A stretch of 64,000 nucleotides of DNA from an uncultured Collinsella sp. (lineage in GTDB: Bacteria > Actinomycetota > Coriobacteriia > Coriobacteriales > Coriobacteriaceae). Location: assembly GCA_900758375.1 (NCBI GenBank), contig CAAERJ010000040.1:18080-82079 (forward strand), read 5' to 3'. Of the stretch, positions 1 to 8,772 are shown in pieces; the stretch's first letter is position 1; the number at the start of each line of letters is the position of its first letter. Both the position numbers and the translations under genes were made by a program. The notes under the pieces are model-generated. The model was not told where the DNA came from. It searched no databases and saw nothing but the letters and a program-made list of their open reading frames with translations.

Positions 1-1
1 G

Positions 2-36
2 AAAAACGGGAGATGCGATCTGCATCCCCCGTTTTT
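2..36 (-). terminator. Rho-independent terminator (probably bidirectional)
   Basis: A-tract, stem ACGGG..GATGC, loop, GCATC..CCCGT, then T-tract. It directly follows the stop of the phosphoesterase gene on the minus strand. The A-tract and T-tract on both sides mean it could work in both directions. Confidence 0.8.
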
Positions 37-43
37 GTTGCAC

Positions 44-511
44 CTACTCTAGGTCAATAAATTTGATGCTCAGAATCTTGCCGTCCTTGACAAGCATTCT
101 GGCCATGGTGGGGCCTCGGGTGCCTCTGGGGTAGCTGGCGCTGCCCGGGTTGAGGACTAAGCAACGGCCCACTTGGGCTTCTTTGGTTACGTGGGTGTGG
201 CCGTTGATGGCTACGTCTACGGATCCCACCGGAAGGTCTTCGCGGTAGTGGGCTACGGCGAATTTGAGGCCTTCGTAGGTAAAGAGCGCAAGACGGTCTA
301 CATCGGGGCCGTAGTCGCGGTAGTAATCGTTGTTGCCCAGTACGGCCCGCACGGGGGCGATAGTGCATAGGTGCTCGTAGTCCATCTCCGACGTAAGGTC
401 ACCGGCATGGATAATCAGATCCGCGCCCTCAAGCTCATCCAAGAGCGCAGGCGATAAATAGCCGTGGGTGTCCGAGATGATGTCGATACGCTTGGCGCTT
501 GCACTGTTCAT
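44..511 (-). CDS. YfcE/MJ0936-type metallophosphoesterase
   Basis: A 155-residue single-domain calcineurin-like phosphoesterase. Metal-binding motifs appear in family order: SDTHG (D14, H16), HAGDLT (D38), GNND near residue 60, GHTH near residue 103, followed by NPGS. This matches the small cytoplasmic YfcE/MJ0936 family, which hydrolyses phosphodiesters in vitro; the physiological substrate is generally unknown. The start at MNSASAKR is preferred because AAGGG lies just upstream of it and the family begins close to the DTHG motif; an upstream extension of 18 residues has no support. It is transcribed alone and ends at a strong hairpin. Confidence 0.9.
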   Translation of the reverse strand: MNSASAKRIDIISDTHGYLSPALLDELEGADLIIHAGDLTSEMDYEHLCTIAPVRAVLGNNDYYRDYGPDVDRLALFTYEGLKFAVAHYREDLPVGSVDVAINGHTHVTKEAQVGRCLVLNPGSASYPRGTRGPTMARMLVKDGKILSIKFIDLE

Positions 512-552
512 GGGATCCCTTCCGCAAAAAAAACGATTCGGCAGATACATAC

Positions 553-602
553 AAAAAGGCCCCACGGCTCCGCAGACGATAGGTCTACAGGGCTGCGGGG
601 CC
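553..602 (-). terminator. Rho-independent terminator of the first LytTR regulator
   Basis: Read on the minus strand, GGCCCC and GGGGCC arms enclose a further GC-rich stem and are followed by TTTTTGT, immediately after the response regulator stop codon. Confidence 0.7.
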
Positions 603-608
603 AGTGTG

Positions 609-1325
609 CTAGAGACTCAGGGCCTTCTTAAGCGGCACGACGCGGCGGCGCGAAACCGGCACGCGTTCGTCGACGCCCGTAATGCCCAGCTGGATGGCGC
701 CCGAGGGCACCGTCTCCACATCCGTGACGCACGCCAAGTTGACGATATAGCGGCGGTGAACACGGAAGAAGCCAAAGTCGCAGAGCTTGGCCTCAAACTG
801 CGCCAGCGAGGTCGTCGACAAAAAGCGATCATCGACGGTATAGATGCAGGAGTAATCGTCCTTGGCCATGATAAAGCGAATGTCGTCCACGGGAATGAGC
901 ACCTTGCGGCCGCCCTTTTCCACCGGGATACGCTCGATGGTCACCTTGCTGTCCGTAACCGGCTTGGTGCGTTGCATGACCTTCTCGATCGCGCGATCCA
1001 AGCGAGCTTCCTCGACCGGCTTCATCAGATAATCGACGGCATCCACGTCGAATGCCTCGACCGCATGGTCACTATACGCAGTCACAAACACGATCGCCGG
1101 CGGATTTTTGAGCTTATGCAGCGCCTCGGCAAGTTGCAGGCCCGAGGCACCGGGCATCGAGATATCGAGAAACACGACATCTACGCGACTTTCCATAAGC
1201 ATCTCGATGGCGGAGCGGACGCTCGACGCCTCAGTGATCGTGCCGATCTTGCCCGTTTGCTCGAGCAGGAAGCGAAGCTCCGAGCGAGCCGGCGCCTCAT
1301 CATCCACAATCATCGCACGCAGCAT
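609..1325 (-). CDS. LytTR-family response regulator (system 1)
   Basis: A 238-residue AlgR/AgrA/LytR-type regulator. The N-terminal receiver begins MLRAMIVDDEAPAR, with acidic residues DDE, phosphoacceptor Asp in FLDISMPG near residue 54 and a conserved Lys in LMKPVEEARL. The C-terminal half is a LytTR DNA-binding domain (HRRYIVNLACV, ending RVPVSRRRVVPLKKAL). ATG at 1325 has AAAGG upstream; an in-frame TTG 21 bases earlier lacks one. It lies 72 bases after the LytS-type kinase gene and is its likely partner. Target genes are not evident; its closest paralogue in the window is the regulator at 6496-7230. Confidence 0.92.
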   Translation of the reverse strand: MLRAMIVDDEAPARSELRFLLEQTGKIGTITEASSVRSAIEMLMESRVDVVFLDISMPGASGLQLAEALHKLKNPPAIVFVTAYSDHAVEAFDVDAVDYLMKPVEEARLDRAIEKVMQRTKPVTDSKVTIERIPVEKGGRKVLIPVDDIRFIMAKDDYSCIYTVDDRFLSTTSLAQFEAKLCDFGFFRVHRRYIVNLACVTDVETVPSGAIQLGITGVDERVPVSRRRVVPLKKALSL

Positions 1326-1397
1326 AGGGATAAAACCTTTCGTCAACTAACTACGCCGGGCATCCGTCGCATGACGTTGAGCCCGTAGCCTTTTATT

Positions 1398-2741
1398 TTA
1401 CTCTTGAATGTCAAAGATGCTCTCTGACAAATCAAGATGAAGGAGCACTTTGGTGCCCTTGCCCGGCGCCGATTCGACACGCGTATAGGAGTGCGGCCCA
1501 TAAAAGCGATGGATGCGCTCCGAAATATTGTGCATGGCCACACCGGCGCCGCCACCCTGGGGAGAGCTGGCGTCGGGACGGGCAGAACGCTCGTCAAACA
1601 GTCTGGCGGCGGTACCCTCATCCATGCCCACGCCATTATCGGCCACGGCAATCAAGATTGCATCCTCGCCGTCTTGGTGAACGGTCACGTCGATCCTCAG
1701 GGCGTCGTCATCGCCCATACCATGACGCACGGCGTTCTCGACAATCGGCTGGATCACGAACGCCGGCACCAGCGTATCTTCCACGTCCTCGGACACATCG
1801 AACGTCGCAAGCACGCGATCCTCGCCAAAGCGGGCCTTCTCAAAGGTAAGGTAGCGCTTGGTCTGTGCGACCTCGCGCGAGACCGGAATAAGCGATCCCG
1901 AGTTGTCGAGCGTGGCACGATAGAACGATGAGAACTCACGAAGCAGTTCGCGGGCCCGCAGCGGGTCGGTGCGCGTAAACGATGCAATGGTGTTCAGCGT
2001 GTTGAACAGGAAGTGCGGGTTAATCTGCGCCTGCAGCGCACGCACCTCGGCGCGCGCCGTGAGTTCCTTTTGCACCTCGAGCTCGTGGATGGCGAGCTGC
2101 GTGGACAAGATCTCGGCAAAGCCCGAGGCAAGCGCATACTGGGTACGGTCGACGGCGCGCGGGGTCTTGTAGTAGAACTTGAGCGTGCCGACGGTACGAT
2201 CGCCCACCTTGATGGGGGCGACAATGCCGGCGGGGACTTGGTTGTGCGAGCCGTCCGAGCCCACGACATCCACCATACGGTTGAACGACTGCACGATGCC
2301 ATGTTCGATAACGTAGCGTGTGGCAAGCGTGTGGATGGGAGTATCGGGCAGCAGTTTTTCCTCAAACTCGCCCGCGCAGGCAAGCACGTTGTCCTCGTCG
2401 GTGATGGCCACCGTCATGGCGCGCGTCTCGGGCAAAATGCGCCGGCACACCAAACGCGCCGACTCCTGCGTCAGACCGCCCTTAATGTCCTCGAGCATGG
2501 CCGAGGCCACCGAGAGCGTCTCCTCGGTGTACTGGGAGCGCACCGAATCGGGATTGAGCGTCAAAAAGATAAAGATGCACAGAAAGATGCACAGCAGCGC
2601 GCAGGCAATCACCGTGGCGATCGGCTCGATACCGGTCACCAAGGCAAAAATAAAGTACACCAGCACACAAATGGCGCAGGCAACGGCAATGATGCGAAAG
2701 ATTGATATTGAACTATCGCGCTGGGCGCGGCGGTCGATCAT
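1398..2741 (-). CDS. LytS-type sensor histidine kinase (system 1)
   Basis: A 447-residue sensor kinase. Two hydrophobic segments lie at roughly residues 15-35 and 42-62, followed by a GAF-like sensory region (about 80-215). The His_kinase family domain carries the phosphorylated His in QAQINPHFLFNTLN (about 245-260). The HATPase domain shows the N-box VENAVRHG and G-boxes DNGVGMD and GGGAGVAMHN. Its ATG overlaps the stop of the glycosyltransferase gene (ATGA), so the two are translationally coupled. It probably phosphorylates the downstream LytTR regulator. The signal is unknown; relatives respond to pyruvate, peptides or envelope state. Confidence 0.92.
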   Translation of the reverse strand: MIDRRAQRDSSISIFRIIAVACAICVLVYFIFALVTGIEPIATVIACALLCIFLCIFIFLTLNPDSVRSQYTEETLSVASAMLEDIKGGLTQESARLVCRRILPETRAMTVAITDEDNVLACAGEFEEKLLPDTPIHTLATRYVIEHGIVQSFNRMVDVVGSDGSHNQVPAGIVAPIKVGDRTVGTLKFYYKTPRAVDRTQYALASGFAEILSTQLAIHELEVQKELTARAEVRALQAQINPHFLFNTLNTIASFTRTDPLRARELLREFSSFYRATLDNSGSLIPVSREVAQTKRYLTFEKARFGEDRVLATFDVSEDVEDTLVPAFVIQPIVENAVRHGMGDDDALRIDVTVHQDGEDAILIAVADNGVGMDEGTAARLFDERSARPDASSPQGGGAGVAMHNISERIHRFYGPHSYTRVESAPGKGTKVLLHLDLSESIFDIQE

Positions 2742-3925
2742 TCGGCCCCCTCCAGGATACTGATCAGTTGTGCGTCACGCCAAAGCCCGTCCATGATCTT
2801 GGGCCAAAAGCTCTGGAAACGCAGGTAGCTTGCAGCGTTTTGGCGCGCATAGGCCTTTGCCTCGTCGATACCATGGCGCCAGATGCGCAGGTAGCCCTCA
2901 TGCTCGCGGGTAAACACGCTGCGGACCATAGCGGTCTTGCGCACGCGGTCGTCGAGCTCGCGCGAAATCCACGGGCCCGGGTAGGGCATGAGCGATGCCG
3001 CCGTAACGGGAATGAGCTCCTTTTGATGCGCGGCGAATGTCAACTTGGCCCGTTCGTAGTACCAACGGTATACATCCTGCATAAAGCGCGGTGAGCGCTT
3101 TTCGGACTCCGGAGGCAGATGGCGCACGGTCCACTCGTTATCGAACCACACGTCGTAGCCAAACATGCGCATGTTAAAGAGGTAATCCAAGTCCTCGCCG
3201 CGGGTGATAAACGGGTCAAAGGCCACACGCGTAAAGGCGCGGGCGTGCAGGGCCATCAGGCCGCCGCACACGTAGTTGGAGCGCGAGATGCGGGTGCCCG
3301 AAAGCGCCTTTTTCATCCAACGGTTGAACTCGATGCGCTTGGTCCACCAACGATGGCAGATGCCCGCCTTGTCCGTGGGAGCCAGCGGCGAGCCGTCGCG
3401 ATCGTAGAAATAGCCGCTCTTGACCAAGATCGGCAAGCCCTGACGCGTCTGCTGCCCCAACGCATAGGTCGCGCGCTTCATAAAGTCGGCGTCGATGACA
3501 GTCTCATCGTCATCCAAGAAGATAACCGCGTCATGCCCCAGCACAGCGGCGCAGGCTAGCCCCATATTGCGGATGGCACCGTAGCCTCGCAGGCTCACGC
3601 ACTCGCCCGAGCCCTTGGGAGCGATCTGCGCCACACGGTCGGCGATACGCGATGCCTGGGTGTTGGTAACCACGGTGACTTTGAGCGTAGGGTGCGCGTC
3701 GACGATTTCGTGGACGCGCTTCGACACATCAGCCGTAGCCGAGATGGGACAGACCACCAAAAGGATAATCCTCGGAATGTCGCGGACCTGCTCGAGTGAG
3801 ACCAGGCAGCGGTCGAGCTCGGGATTGGTGGCGTTAAGCTTCGTCGAGTGGTCATAGGCGCCGGGAGCGTTTGCATGGGCATCATCGTCTGCCCAATATG
3901 TTGGAATCACAACCGTGGCGTTCAT
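2738..3925 (-). CDS. Glycosyltransferase family 2-like protein
   Basis: A 395-residue protein starting MNATVVIPTYW, the typical first strand of a GT-A glycosyltransferase. The metal/nucleotide-sugar motif FLDDDE lies near residue 150, and GEDLDYLFNMR near residue 245 fits the acceptor-side ED motif. No membrane segment is visible, so it is probably cytoplasmic or peripheral. ATG at 3925 has a strong GGAGGGAA site. The 3' end overlaps the sensor kinase start, forming a glycosyltransferase-kinase-regulator operon, which suggests an envelope glycan role coupled to signalling. Substrate unknown. Confidence 0.85.
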   Translation of the reverse strand: MNATVVIPTYWADDDAHANAPGAYDHSTKLNATNPELDRCLVSLEQVRDIPRIILLVVCPISATADVSKRVHEIVDAHPTLKVTVVTNTQASRIADRVAQIAPKGSGECVSLRGYGAIRNMGLACAAVLGHDAVIFLDDDETVIDADFMKRATYALGQQTRQGLPILVKSGYFYDRDGSPLAPTDKAGICHRWWTKRIEFNRWMKKALSGTRISRSNYVCGGLMALHARAFTRVAFDPFITRGEDLDYLFNMRMFGYDVWFDNEWTVRHLPPESEKRSPRFMQDVYRWYYERAKLTFAAHQKELIPVTAASLMPYPGPWISRELDDRVRKTAMVRSVFTREHEGYLRIWRHGIDEAKAYARQNAASYLRFQSFWPKIMDGLWRDAQLISILEGAE

Positions 3926-3944
3926 GCTTTCCCTCCCTGCAGCA

Positions 3945-3982
3945 CAAAAAACGGGACGCCGCCAAACACAGGCGACGCCCCG
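3945..3982 (-). terminator. Terminator downstream of the MFS transporter
   Basis: On the minus strand a CGGGGCGTCGCC / GGCGGCGTCCCG stem is followed by TTTTTTGTG. It separates the MFS gene from the glycosyltransferase operon, whose promoter must lie within or just after it. Confidence 0.85.
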
Positions 3983-4096
3983 CGACCTAGCTGATTCCAT
4001 CATACCCACTTGGGCAAATCATTGCTCGCAACTCGCAATGTTTATTGCAGATAACCCCAAAAGAGTACCGCGGACAGGCACAATAGCTGCTCGCTC

Positions 4097-5356
4097 CTAT
4101 GCGGTCTGCTCTGCCGCCCGAGTCATGCGGGACAGGCGAACCAGCAGCATAAAGCCAACGATCAGCAGTACGCCAATGGAAAGGACGCCCAGTGACGGGT
4201 TACCGGTCAGCGAGGTGACGACCGACACCAGGAAGGTGCCCATAACGCTTGCATAACGACCGAAGATGTCAAAGAAGCCGTAGTACTCGTTGGATTTTTC
4301 CTTGGGGATAATGCGGCCAAAGTAGCTACGGCTGAGCGCCTGCACGCCGCCCTGGAACAGGCCGACCATAATGGCAAGCACCCAGAATTCAAAGGCGGTC
4401 TTTAGGAAGAACGCGGCGAACAGCACAATACCCATGTAGGCAGCGACGGCCACCAGGATCATGTTGAGCGTGCCCACGCGTCCAGCGAGCTTACCGTAGA
4501 TGATGGCAGACGGAAAAGCCACAAACTGCGTAACGAGCAGCGCCAGGACCAGCTGCGTCGAATCGATGCCCAAAGCCGAGCCGTAACTGGTGGCCATGGA
4601 AATGACCGTGTGCACACCGTCGATATAGAAGAAGAAAGCGATCATGTAGACCAGCACGGTCTTGTTGTGGGCGATCTCGCGCATGGTGTGTCCGACCTCG
4701 GAGAACACACCGCCCACGATGTGGCCGATGGTGTCCTCGGGACCGCGCTCGCGACCGTACTTTTGCTTATAGGTGCGAATGAGCGGCAGGGTAAAGATGA
4801 GCCACCAGGCCCCAGTGATGATAAACGACAGACGCGTTGCCAGCATGGTGGGGACGCCAAGAGCGGGGCCACCCATGATGAGCGCCAGGCAGATGATGAA
4901 CGGCACGGTGGAACCGATGTAGCCCCAGGCATAGCCCGAGCTGGACACGGCGTCCATGCGCTCGTCGGTGGTAATGTCGGGCAGCATGGCGTCGTAGAAC
5001 GTCATAGAAGAGTTAAGGCCAATGGTGCACAGCACGTACACGGTCAAAAATGCCATGGCGGACATTGGGATAGCCTGCGCCAGGCAAAGCACCAGGCCCG
5101 TGAGGAAGAAGCCCAAGAAGAACTTGATCTTGTTACCGGCGTAGTCGGCAAGCGCACCCAGAATGGGCATGAGCATGGCAATGACCAGCGAGGCGATCGT
5201 CTGCGCGTTGCCCCAAGCGACCACCAGGTCTGCCGAGGAAGCACCGGTATTGATGGCGTTAAAGTAGATGGGCACCACCGAGGTATTGAGCAACACGAGG
5301 GCCGAATTGCCCACATCGTACATAACCCAGTTACGCTCGAGCTTGGTGTATTTCAT
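4097..5356 (-). CDS. MFS transporter of the Atg22/UMF1 type
   Basis: A 419-residue polytopic membrane protein with about 12 hydrophobic helices. The start MKYTKLERNWVMYDVGNSAL is characteristic of the Atg22-like (UMF1) branch of the major facilitator superfamily. Relatives include efflux carriers of uncertain substrate in bacteria and the vacuolar amino-acid exporter Atg22 in yeast. ATG at 5356 has AAAGGG upstream; a longer frame toward 5449 has no support. It stands alone between a terminator and the phospholipase-like gene. Substrate cannot be inferred. Confidence 0.85.
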   Translation of the reverse strand: MKYTKLERNWVMYDVGNSALVLLNTSVVPIYFNAINTGASSADLVVAWGNAQTIASLVIAMLMPILGALADYAGNKIKFFLGFFLTGLVLCLAQAIPMSAMAFLTVYVLCTIGLNSSMTFYDAMLPDITTDERMDAVSSSGYAWGYIGSTVPFIICLALIMGGPALGVPTMLATRLSFIITGAWWLIFTLPLIRTYKQKYGRERGPEDTIGHIVGGVFSEVGHTMREIAHNKTVLVYMIAFFFYIDGVHTVISMATSYGSALGIDSTQLVLALLVTQFVAFPSAIIYGKLAGRVGTLNMILVAVAAYMGIVLFAAFFLKTAFEFWVLAIMVGLFQGGVQALSRSYFGRIIPKEKSNEYYGFFDIFGRYASVMGTFLVSVVTSLTGNPSLGVLSIGVLLIVGFMLLVRLSRMTRAAEQTA

Positions 5357-5458
5357 GGACAGGGGCCCTTTCGTATTCGCCCAATATGCAGTTAGTTCAT
5401 CGTACCCCAATTGTCCAGAAGCGCTGGTAAGGATTCGGCAAAGGGGCACGCACGGACC

Positions 5459-6403
5459 CTACTCCTCGCGGTCGAATTCCTCGTTGGCGTCGAGCACACG
5501 GCCGCTGTAGTTGATATGGCCGGTCACGGCCTCCATGTCGCCGGTCTCGATAAAACGGGCGACGGTGAGCTCGTAATCGACCAGTGCGCGCTCAAAGACC
5601 TCGGGGAAGCTCTCAGTCGAGACCTCATCGGTAAAGGGGTTCTTCCATGTCAGGTGGCCCAGGTTGCCGGTGCGCTCGGGCAGCTCCGTCGTCACGCGAT
5701 GGGCAAGGCCGTCGAGCAGCGAGTAGTCGTGCACCAAGCCCTCAACCAGGGCAATCGCGCGCGTCTTTGCGGAGCCGGCCGGCTCAATCGCGCGGTAAAG
5801 TCGCTGCATATTGGCAACGGCAGCACCGTACTCCCCCGCCGGAATGTCAATGCCGTACACGCGTCCGGCAACATAGCTCATCAGCACGCCGGCCACGCGA
5901 TTGATGCGATCAGTGGTGACGATCTCGCCCGCCGGCGGGTAATCGTCAACCGTAGCGCCATCGCGTTTAAGCTGCAGCATCAGCACATCCAGGTCGCTCT
6001 CGATCACGGCATGGACCTGACTGCTCGAATCCTCAAGCTCTGAATCGGACTCGACAATGCCAAACTGCTGCTCATAGACAAAGGGATGAGCGTTGCGGTC
6101 GAGCACGTAATGAGACAGCAGGCCCAGCGCAAAGGCACGACCCAAGCTGGCGTCGCGCGGCAGCAGATGCGACACGCCGTCGCGCAGGCACGCAAACTGA
6201 CGAGACATGCGCGACCGATGCATGACCTGCGCCAGCAGCGTGCAGTCGGAAACACGCGGTGTCAGAATGTGAAAGAAAAACGGGTCGGGGCCTTGGTTGC
6301 CCAAGATAAAGGCAATGCGCTCTTCATCGGACGTGATGACGCCCTGCGGAAGACGGTCGATGCTTTCCTCGCCAAACAGATGATGGGTGATAAGCGCGGG
6401 CAT
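5459..6403 (-). CDS. Zinc-dependent phospholipase C-like protein
   Basis: A 314-residue cytoplasmic-looking protein starting MPALITHHLFGEESIDRL. Short His/Asp motifs (THH at 6-8, GNQGPDPFFFH near 40-50, LLSHYVLDRNAHPFVYEQ near 105-122, HAVIESDLD near 140) match the zinc_dep_PLPC family, in which these residues bind zinc. No signal peptide is visible, unlike secreted clostridial alpha-toxins; family members of this type are common and uncharacterised in Firmicutes and Coriobacteriia. The start was chosen at the conserved MPALxTHH motif. Confidence 0.75.
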   Translation of the reverse strand: MPALITHHLFGEESIDRLPQGVITSDEERIAFILGNQGPDPFFFHILTPRVSDCTLLAQVMHRSRMSRQFACLRDGVSHLLPRDASLGRAFALGLLSHYVLDRNAHPFVYEQQFGIVESDSELEDSSSQVHAVIESDLDVLMLQLKRDGATVDDYPPAGEIVTTDRINRVAGVLMSYVAGRVYGIDIPAGEYGAAVANMQRLYRAIEPAGSAKTRAIALVEGLVHDYSLLDGLAHRVTTELPERTGNLGHLTWKNPFTDEVSTESFPEVFERALVDYELTVARFIETGDMEAVTGHINYSGRVLDANEEFDREE

Positions 6404-6495
6404 AATGATCCTTTCGATTTCATTCGATGCCACCCATTATGCCCACCGCGCGCCCATGCCAAACCTGCGATGGTAAACGACGGCATGCAGACCGT

Positions 6496-7230
6496 CTACG
6501 CAAGCCCCAGGTGCGACTTGACCTCGGCGGCACGACGACGGGACACCGGTACCGTCGAGTTCACGCGGTCGAGCCTGAGCTCCATCAACCCCGTGGAGCC
6601 AATCTCAACATTGTGCACGTCTTCCAAATTGACCAGGTAGCTGCGATGAACGCGAATAAAGCCCTCGGAGTCCAAGCGACGCTCGAGCGAAGAGATCGAC
6701 TCATTGATCAGGTATGTTCCCTCGGCGCAGATGGCGTTGCAAAAATCGGCGCGCGCCTCAAAGTAGCAGACGTCTGCGGCGGGAATGAACACCTTTTTGC
6801 CCCCGCGGTCCACCGTCAGACGCAAAGGTTGGCGCGGAGCATGGATAACACGACGGGCACCCAAGGCTGCCTCGATCTTGTCGAGTGCCTTTGACAGGCG
6901 TGCGTCCTCGACCGGCTTGACGACATAGTCGACCGCATCGAGGTTATACGCATCGGCGGCAAATTCGGCAAACGCTGTCACAAACACCACGACCGGCGGC
7001 GTCTTTAGGTTCTGCAGCGTCTCGGCAAGCTCAATTCCCGAGCGACCGGGCATGGTAATGTCTAAAAACAGCACGTCGGGCTTGTTCGACAGAATCGACT
7101 CCACGGCTTCGGTGACATTGCCCGCCTCGGCAATCTGACCCACACGCGTATCCTTTTCCAACAGATAGCGTAGCTCAGCCCTAATGGGAGGCTCGTCATC
7201 AACCACCAAGATGTTCCAGCCTTCGGACAT
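6496..7230 (-). CDS. LytTR-family response regulator (system 2)
   Basis: A 244-residue regulator: receiver domain (ILVVDDEPP, phospho-Asp in LFLDITMPGRSG, Lys in VVKPVEDARL) and C-terminal LytTR domain (RVHRSYLVNLEDVHNVEI, then TVPVSRRRAAEVKSHLGL). It clearly resembles the regulator at 609-1325 throughout. GAGGGG lies upstream of ATG at 7230. It follows its cognate sensor kinase by 38 bases in one operon. Confidence 0.92.
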   Translation of the reverse strand: MSEGWNILVVDDEPPIRAELRYLLEKDTRVGQIAEAGNVTEAVESILSNKPDVLFLDITMPGRSGIELAETLQNLKTPPVVVFVTAFAEFAADAYNLDAVDYVVKPVEDARLSKALDKIEAALGARRVIHAPRQPLRLTVDRGGKKVFIPAADVCYFEARADFCNAICAEGTYLINESISSLERRLDSEGFIRVHRSYLVNLEDVHNVEIGSTGLMELRLDRVNSTVPVSRRRAAEVKSHLGLA

Positions 7231-7268
7231 ATGTGCTTCCCCTCTTTTTCTCTCAATCCAACCGCGTG

Positions 7269-8660
7269 CTACGCCGTCAACGGCGCCGGCTCATGCGGCT
7301 CGCCGTTCAGCTCGACGATGACCTGCGTTCCCACGCCCTCCTGGGACTTCACGCGCATGCCGGAATCTTCTCCGTAAAAGAAATGGATGCGCTGGAGCAC
7401 GTTGAAGAGCGCCAAGCCGCAGCCTCGTTTGATGGAGCCGTCGGCGGTAATGCTCTCGGGCTCCTCCAGGCGATGCTGCTCAAACAGATGCGCGCAGACT
7501 TCTTCGCTCATACCGATGCCATCGTCCTCGACAACGATCTCCAAACCGTCATCGGTCTCGAAAGCCCTAACACGAATAGAAAGCGGCTCGGTCTCGCGCT
7601 GCGCGTGCTTGATGCAGTTTTCGAGCAACGGCTGCAAGATAAACGGCGGCACCATGCAATCGCGCACCTCAAAGTCGATATCGACCGAGACGCGCAGACG
7701 GCCGTCGCCATAACGAGCCTGCATAAGATTGATATAGCGAGTGCCCTGTTCCACCTCGTGCTCGAGCGTGGTGAGCGTATCGGAATCAGAAAGCGTCTGA
7801 CGATAGTAGTTGGAGAAGTCGATCAGCAGCGATCGCGCCTTGTCCGGCTCGGTACGTACGAGTGACACGATGGTGCTGATGGTGTTAAACAGAAAATGAG
7901 GATCGACCTGCGATTGCAAGGCGCGCAGCTCCACGCGGGCCGTAAGCTCGTCCTGGCGCTCGAGCTCAAAGCTCGCAAGCTGCGTGGAAATGAGGTCGGC
8001 AAAGCCCGAGGCAAGCGCCGTCTGGCGCATATCGATGCTGCTCAGACGGGGATAATACAGCTCGAGCGTGCCCACGCAATGCCCGCGCACGGTAAGCGGT
8101 GCGACAATACCGGCGCGCAGGCGCGGAAAGTAGCCACCTGTCTCGGTCGAGGCATCGCGCGAGAACACGCTTTGCTCACCGCTGTTGATCACGTTGAGCG
8201 TAGTCCGCAGCACCACCGGGGTGCCCGCGGGGCATTTTGCCGAGTCCTCGCCCCAGCTTGCCAACACCTGCTTGCCGTCGGTAAAGCAGATGGCAGAGGC
8301 GATAGTTTCGGACAGGATGATCTTAGAGGCGCCCAGGGCAGCTTCGGGCGTAAGGCCGCGCGACGTGTAGGCGAATATTTTTGAAGCGATGGCGAGCGTG
8401 CGGTCGGTTGCGCTCGATGTGAGGTCGTCGGGAACGACAAAGACGTACGAGAAGAAGAAGCACAGCATGACCAAGCCGGCAATGACGACAACGGCCGGAA
8501 CGGGATTGGGATTATCGGTTAGATCCCAGATGAGCAGCAGGATAAGCAGCGGAACGACAATACCGAGCAAAATGGCTTGAACCACATGCTGAGCGGTACG
8601 AAAGACCTTGGTAGAGTTGTAGCTCTTGCCCAGAATCAGCCTATTGAGATCCACCGTCAT
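7269..8660 (-). CDS. LytS-type sensor histidine kinase (system 2)
   Basis: A protein of about 463 residues with two N-terminal membrane segments (about 30-50 and 58-78), a GAF-like region, a His_kinase motif (QSQVDPHFLFNTIST) and a HATPase domain (LENCIKHAQ, DDGIGMS, GCGLALFNVLQRI). It has the same architecture as the kinase at 1398-2741. The start is ambiguous: ATG at 8660 directly abuts AAGGAG, whereas the in-frame GTG at 8654 has ideal spacing. Any start further upstream would fall inside the amidohydrolase terminator at 8690-8714. Confidence 0.9.
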   Translation of the reverse strand: MTVDLNRLILGKSYNSTKVFRTAQHVVQAILLGIVVPLLILLLIWDLTDNPNPVPAVVVIAGLVMLCFFFSYVFVVPDDLTSSATDRTLAIASKIFAYTSRGLTPEAALGASKIILSETIASAICFTDGKQVLASWGEDSAKCPAGTPVVLRTTLNVINSGEQSVFSRDASTETGGYFPRLRAGIVAPLTVRGHCVGTLELYYPRLSSIDMRQTALASGFADLISTQLASFELERQDELTARVELRALQSQVDPHFLFNTISTIVSLVRTEPDKARSLLIDFSNYYRQTLSDSDTLTTLEHEVEQGTRYINLMQARYGDGRLRVSVDIDFEVRDCMVPPFILQPLLENCIKHAQRETEPLSIRVRAFETDDGLEIVVEDDGIGMSEEVCAHLFEQHRLEEPESITADGSIKRGCGLALFNVLQRIHFFYGEDSGMRVKSQEGVGTQVIVELNGEPHEPAPLTA

Positions 8661-8689
8661 CTCCTTCTTACCGACGCACCCCATAGCAA

Positions 8690-8714
8690 TAAAGAGGGCC
8701 GCAAGCGACCCTCT
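8690..8714 (-). terminator. Terminator of the amidohydrolase transcript
   Basis: On the minus strand AGAGGGTCGC and GCGGCCCTCT arms are followed by TTTATT. It lies 59 bases after the amidohydrolase stop and just before the second sensor kinase gene. Confidence 0.75.
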
Positions 8715-8716
8715 CC

Positions 8717-8731
8717 ATTGCATTATGCAAT
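8717..8731. promoter_or_regulatory. Palindrome ATTGCATTATGCAAT, possible operator
   Basis: A perfect 15-base palindrome between the amidohydrolase stop and the system 2 kinase. A related 20-base palindrome occurs at 30527-30546. It could be a regulator site, but no promoter elements were assigned around it. Confidence 0.3.
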
Positions 8732-8772
8732 CAAATACTGTGTTTTACATCAAGCCATCGATGAACGGTAGC

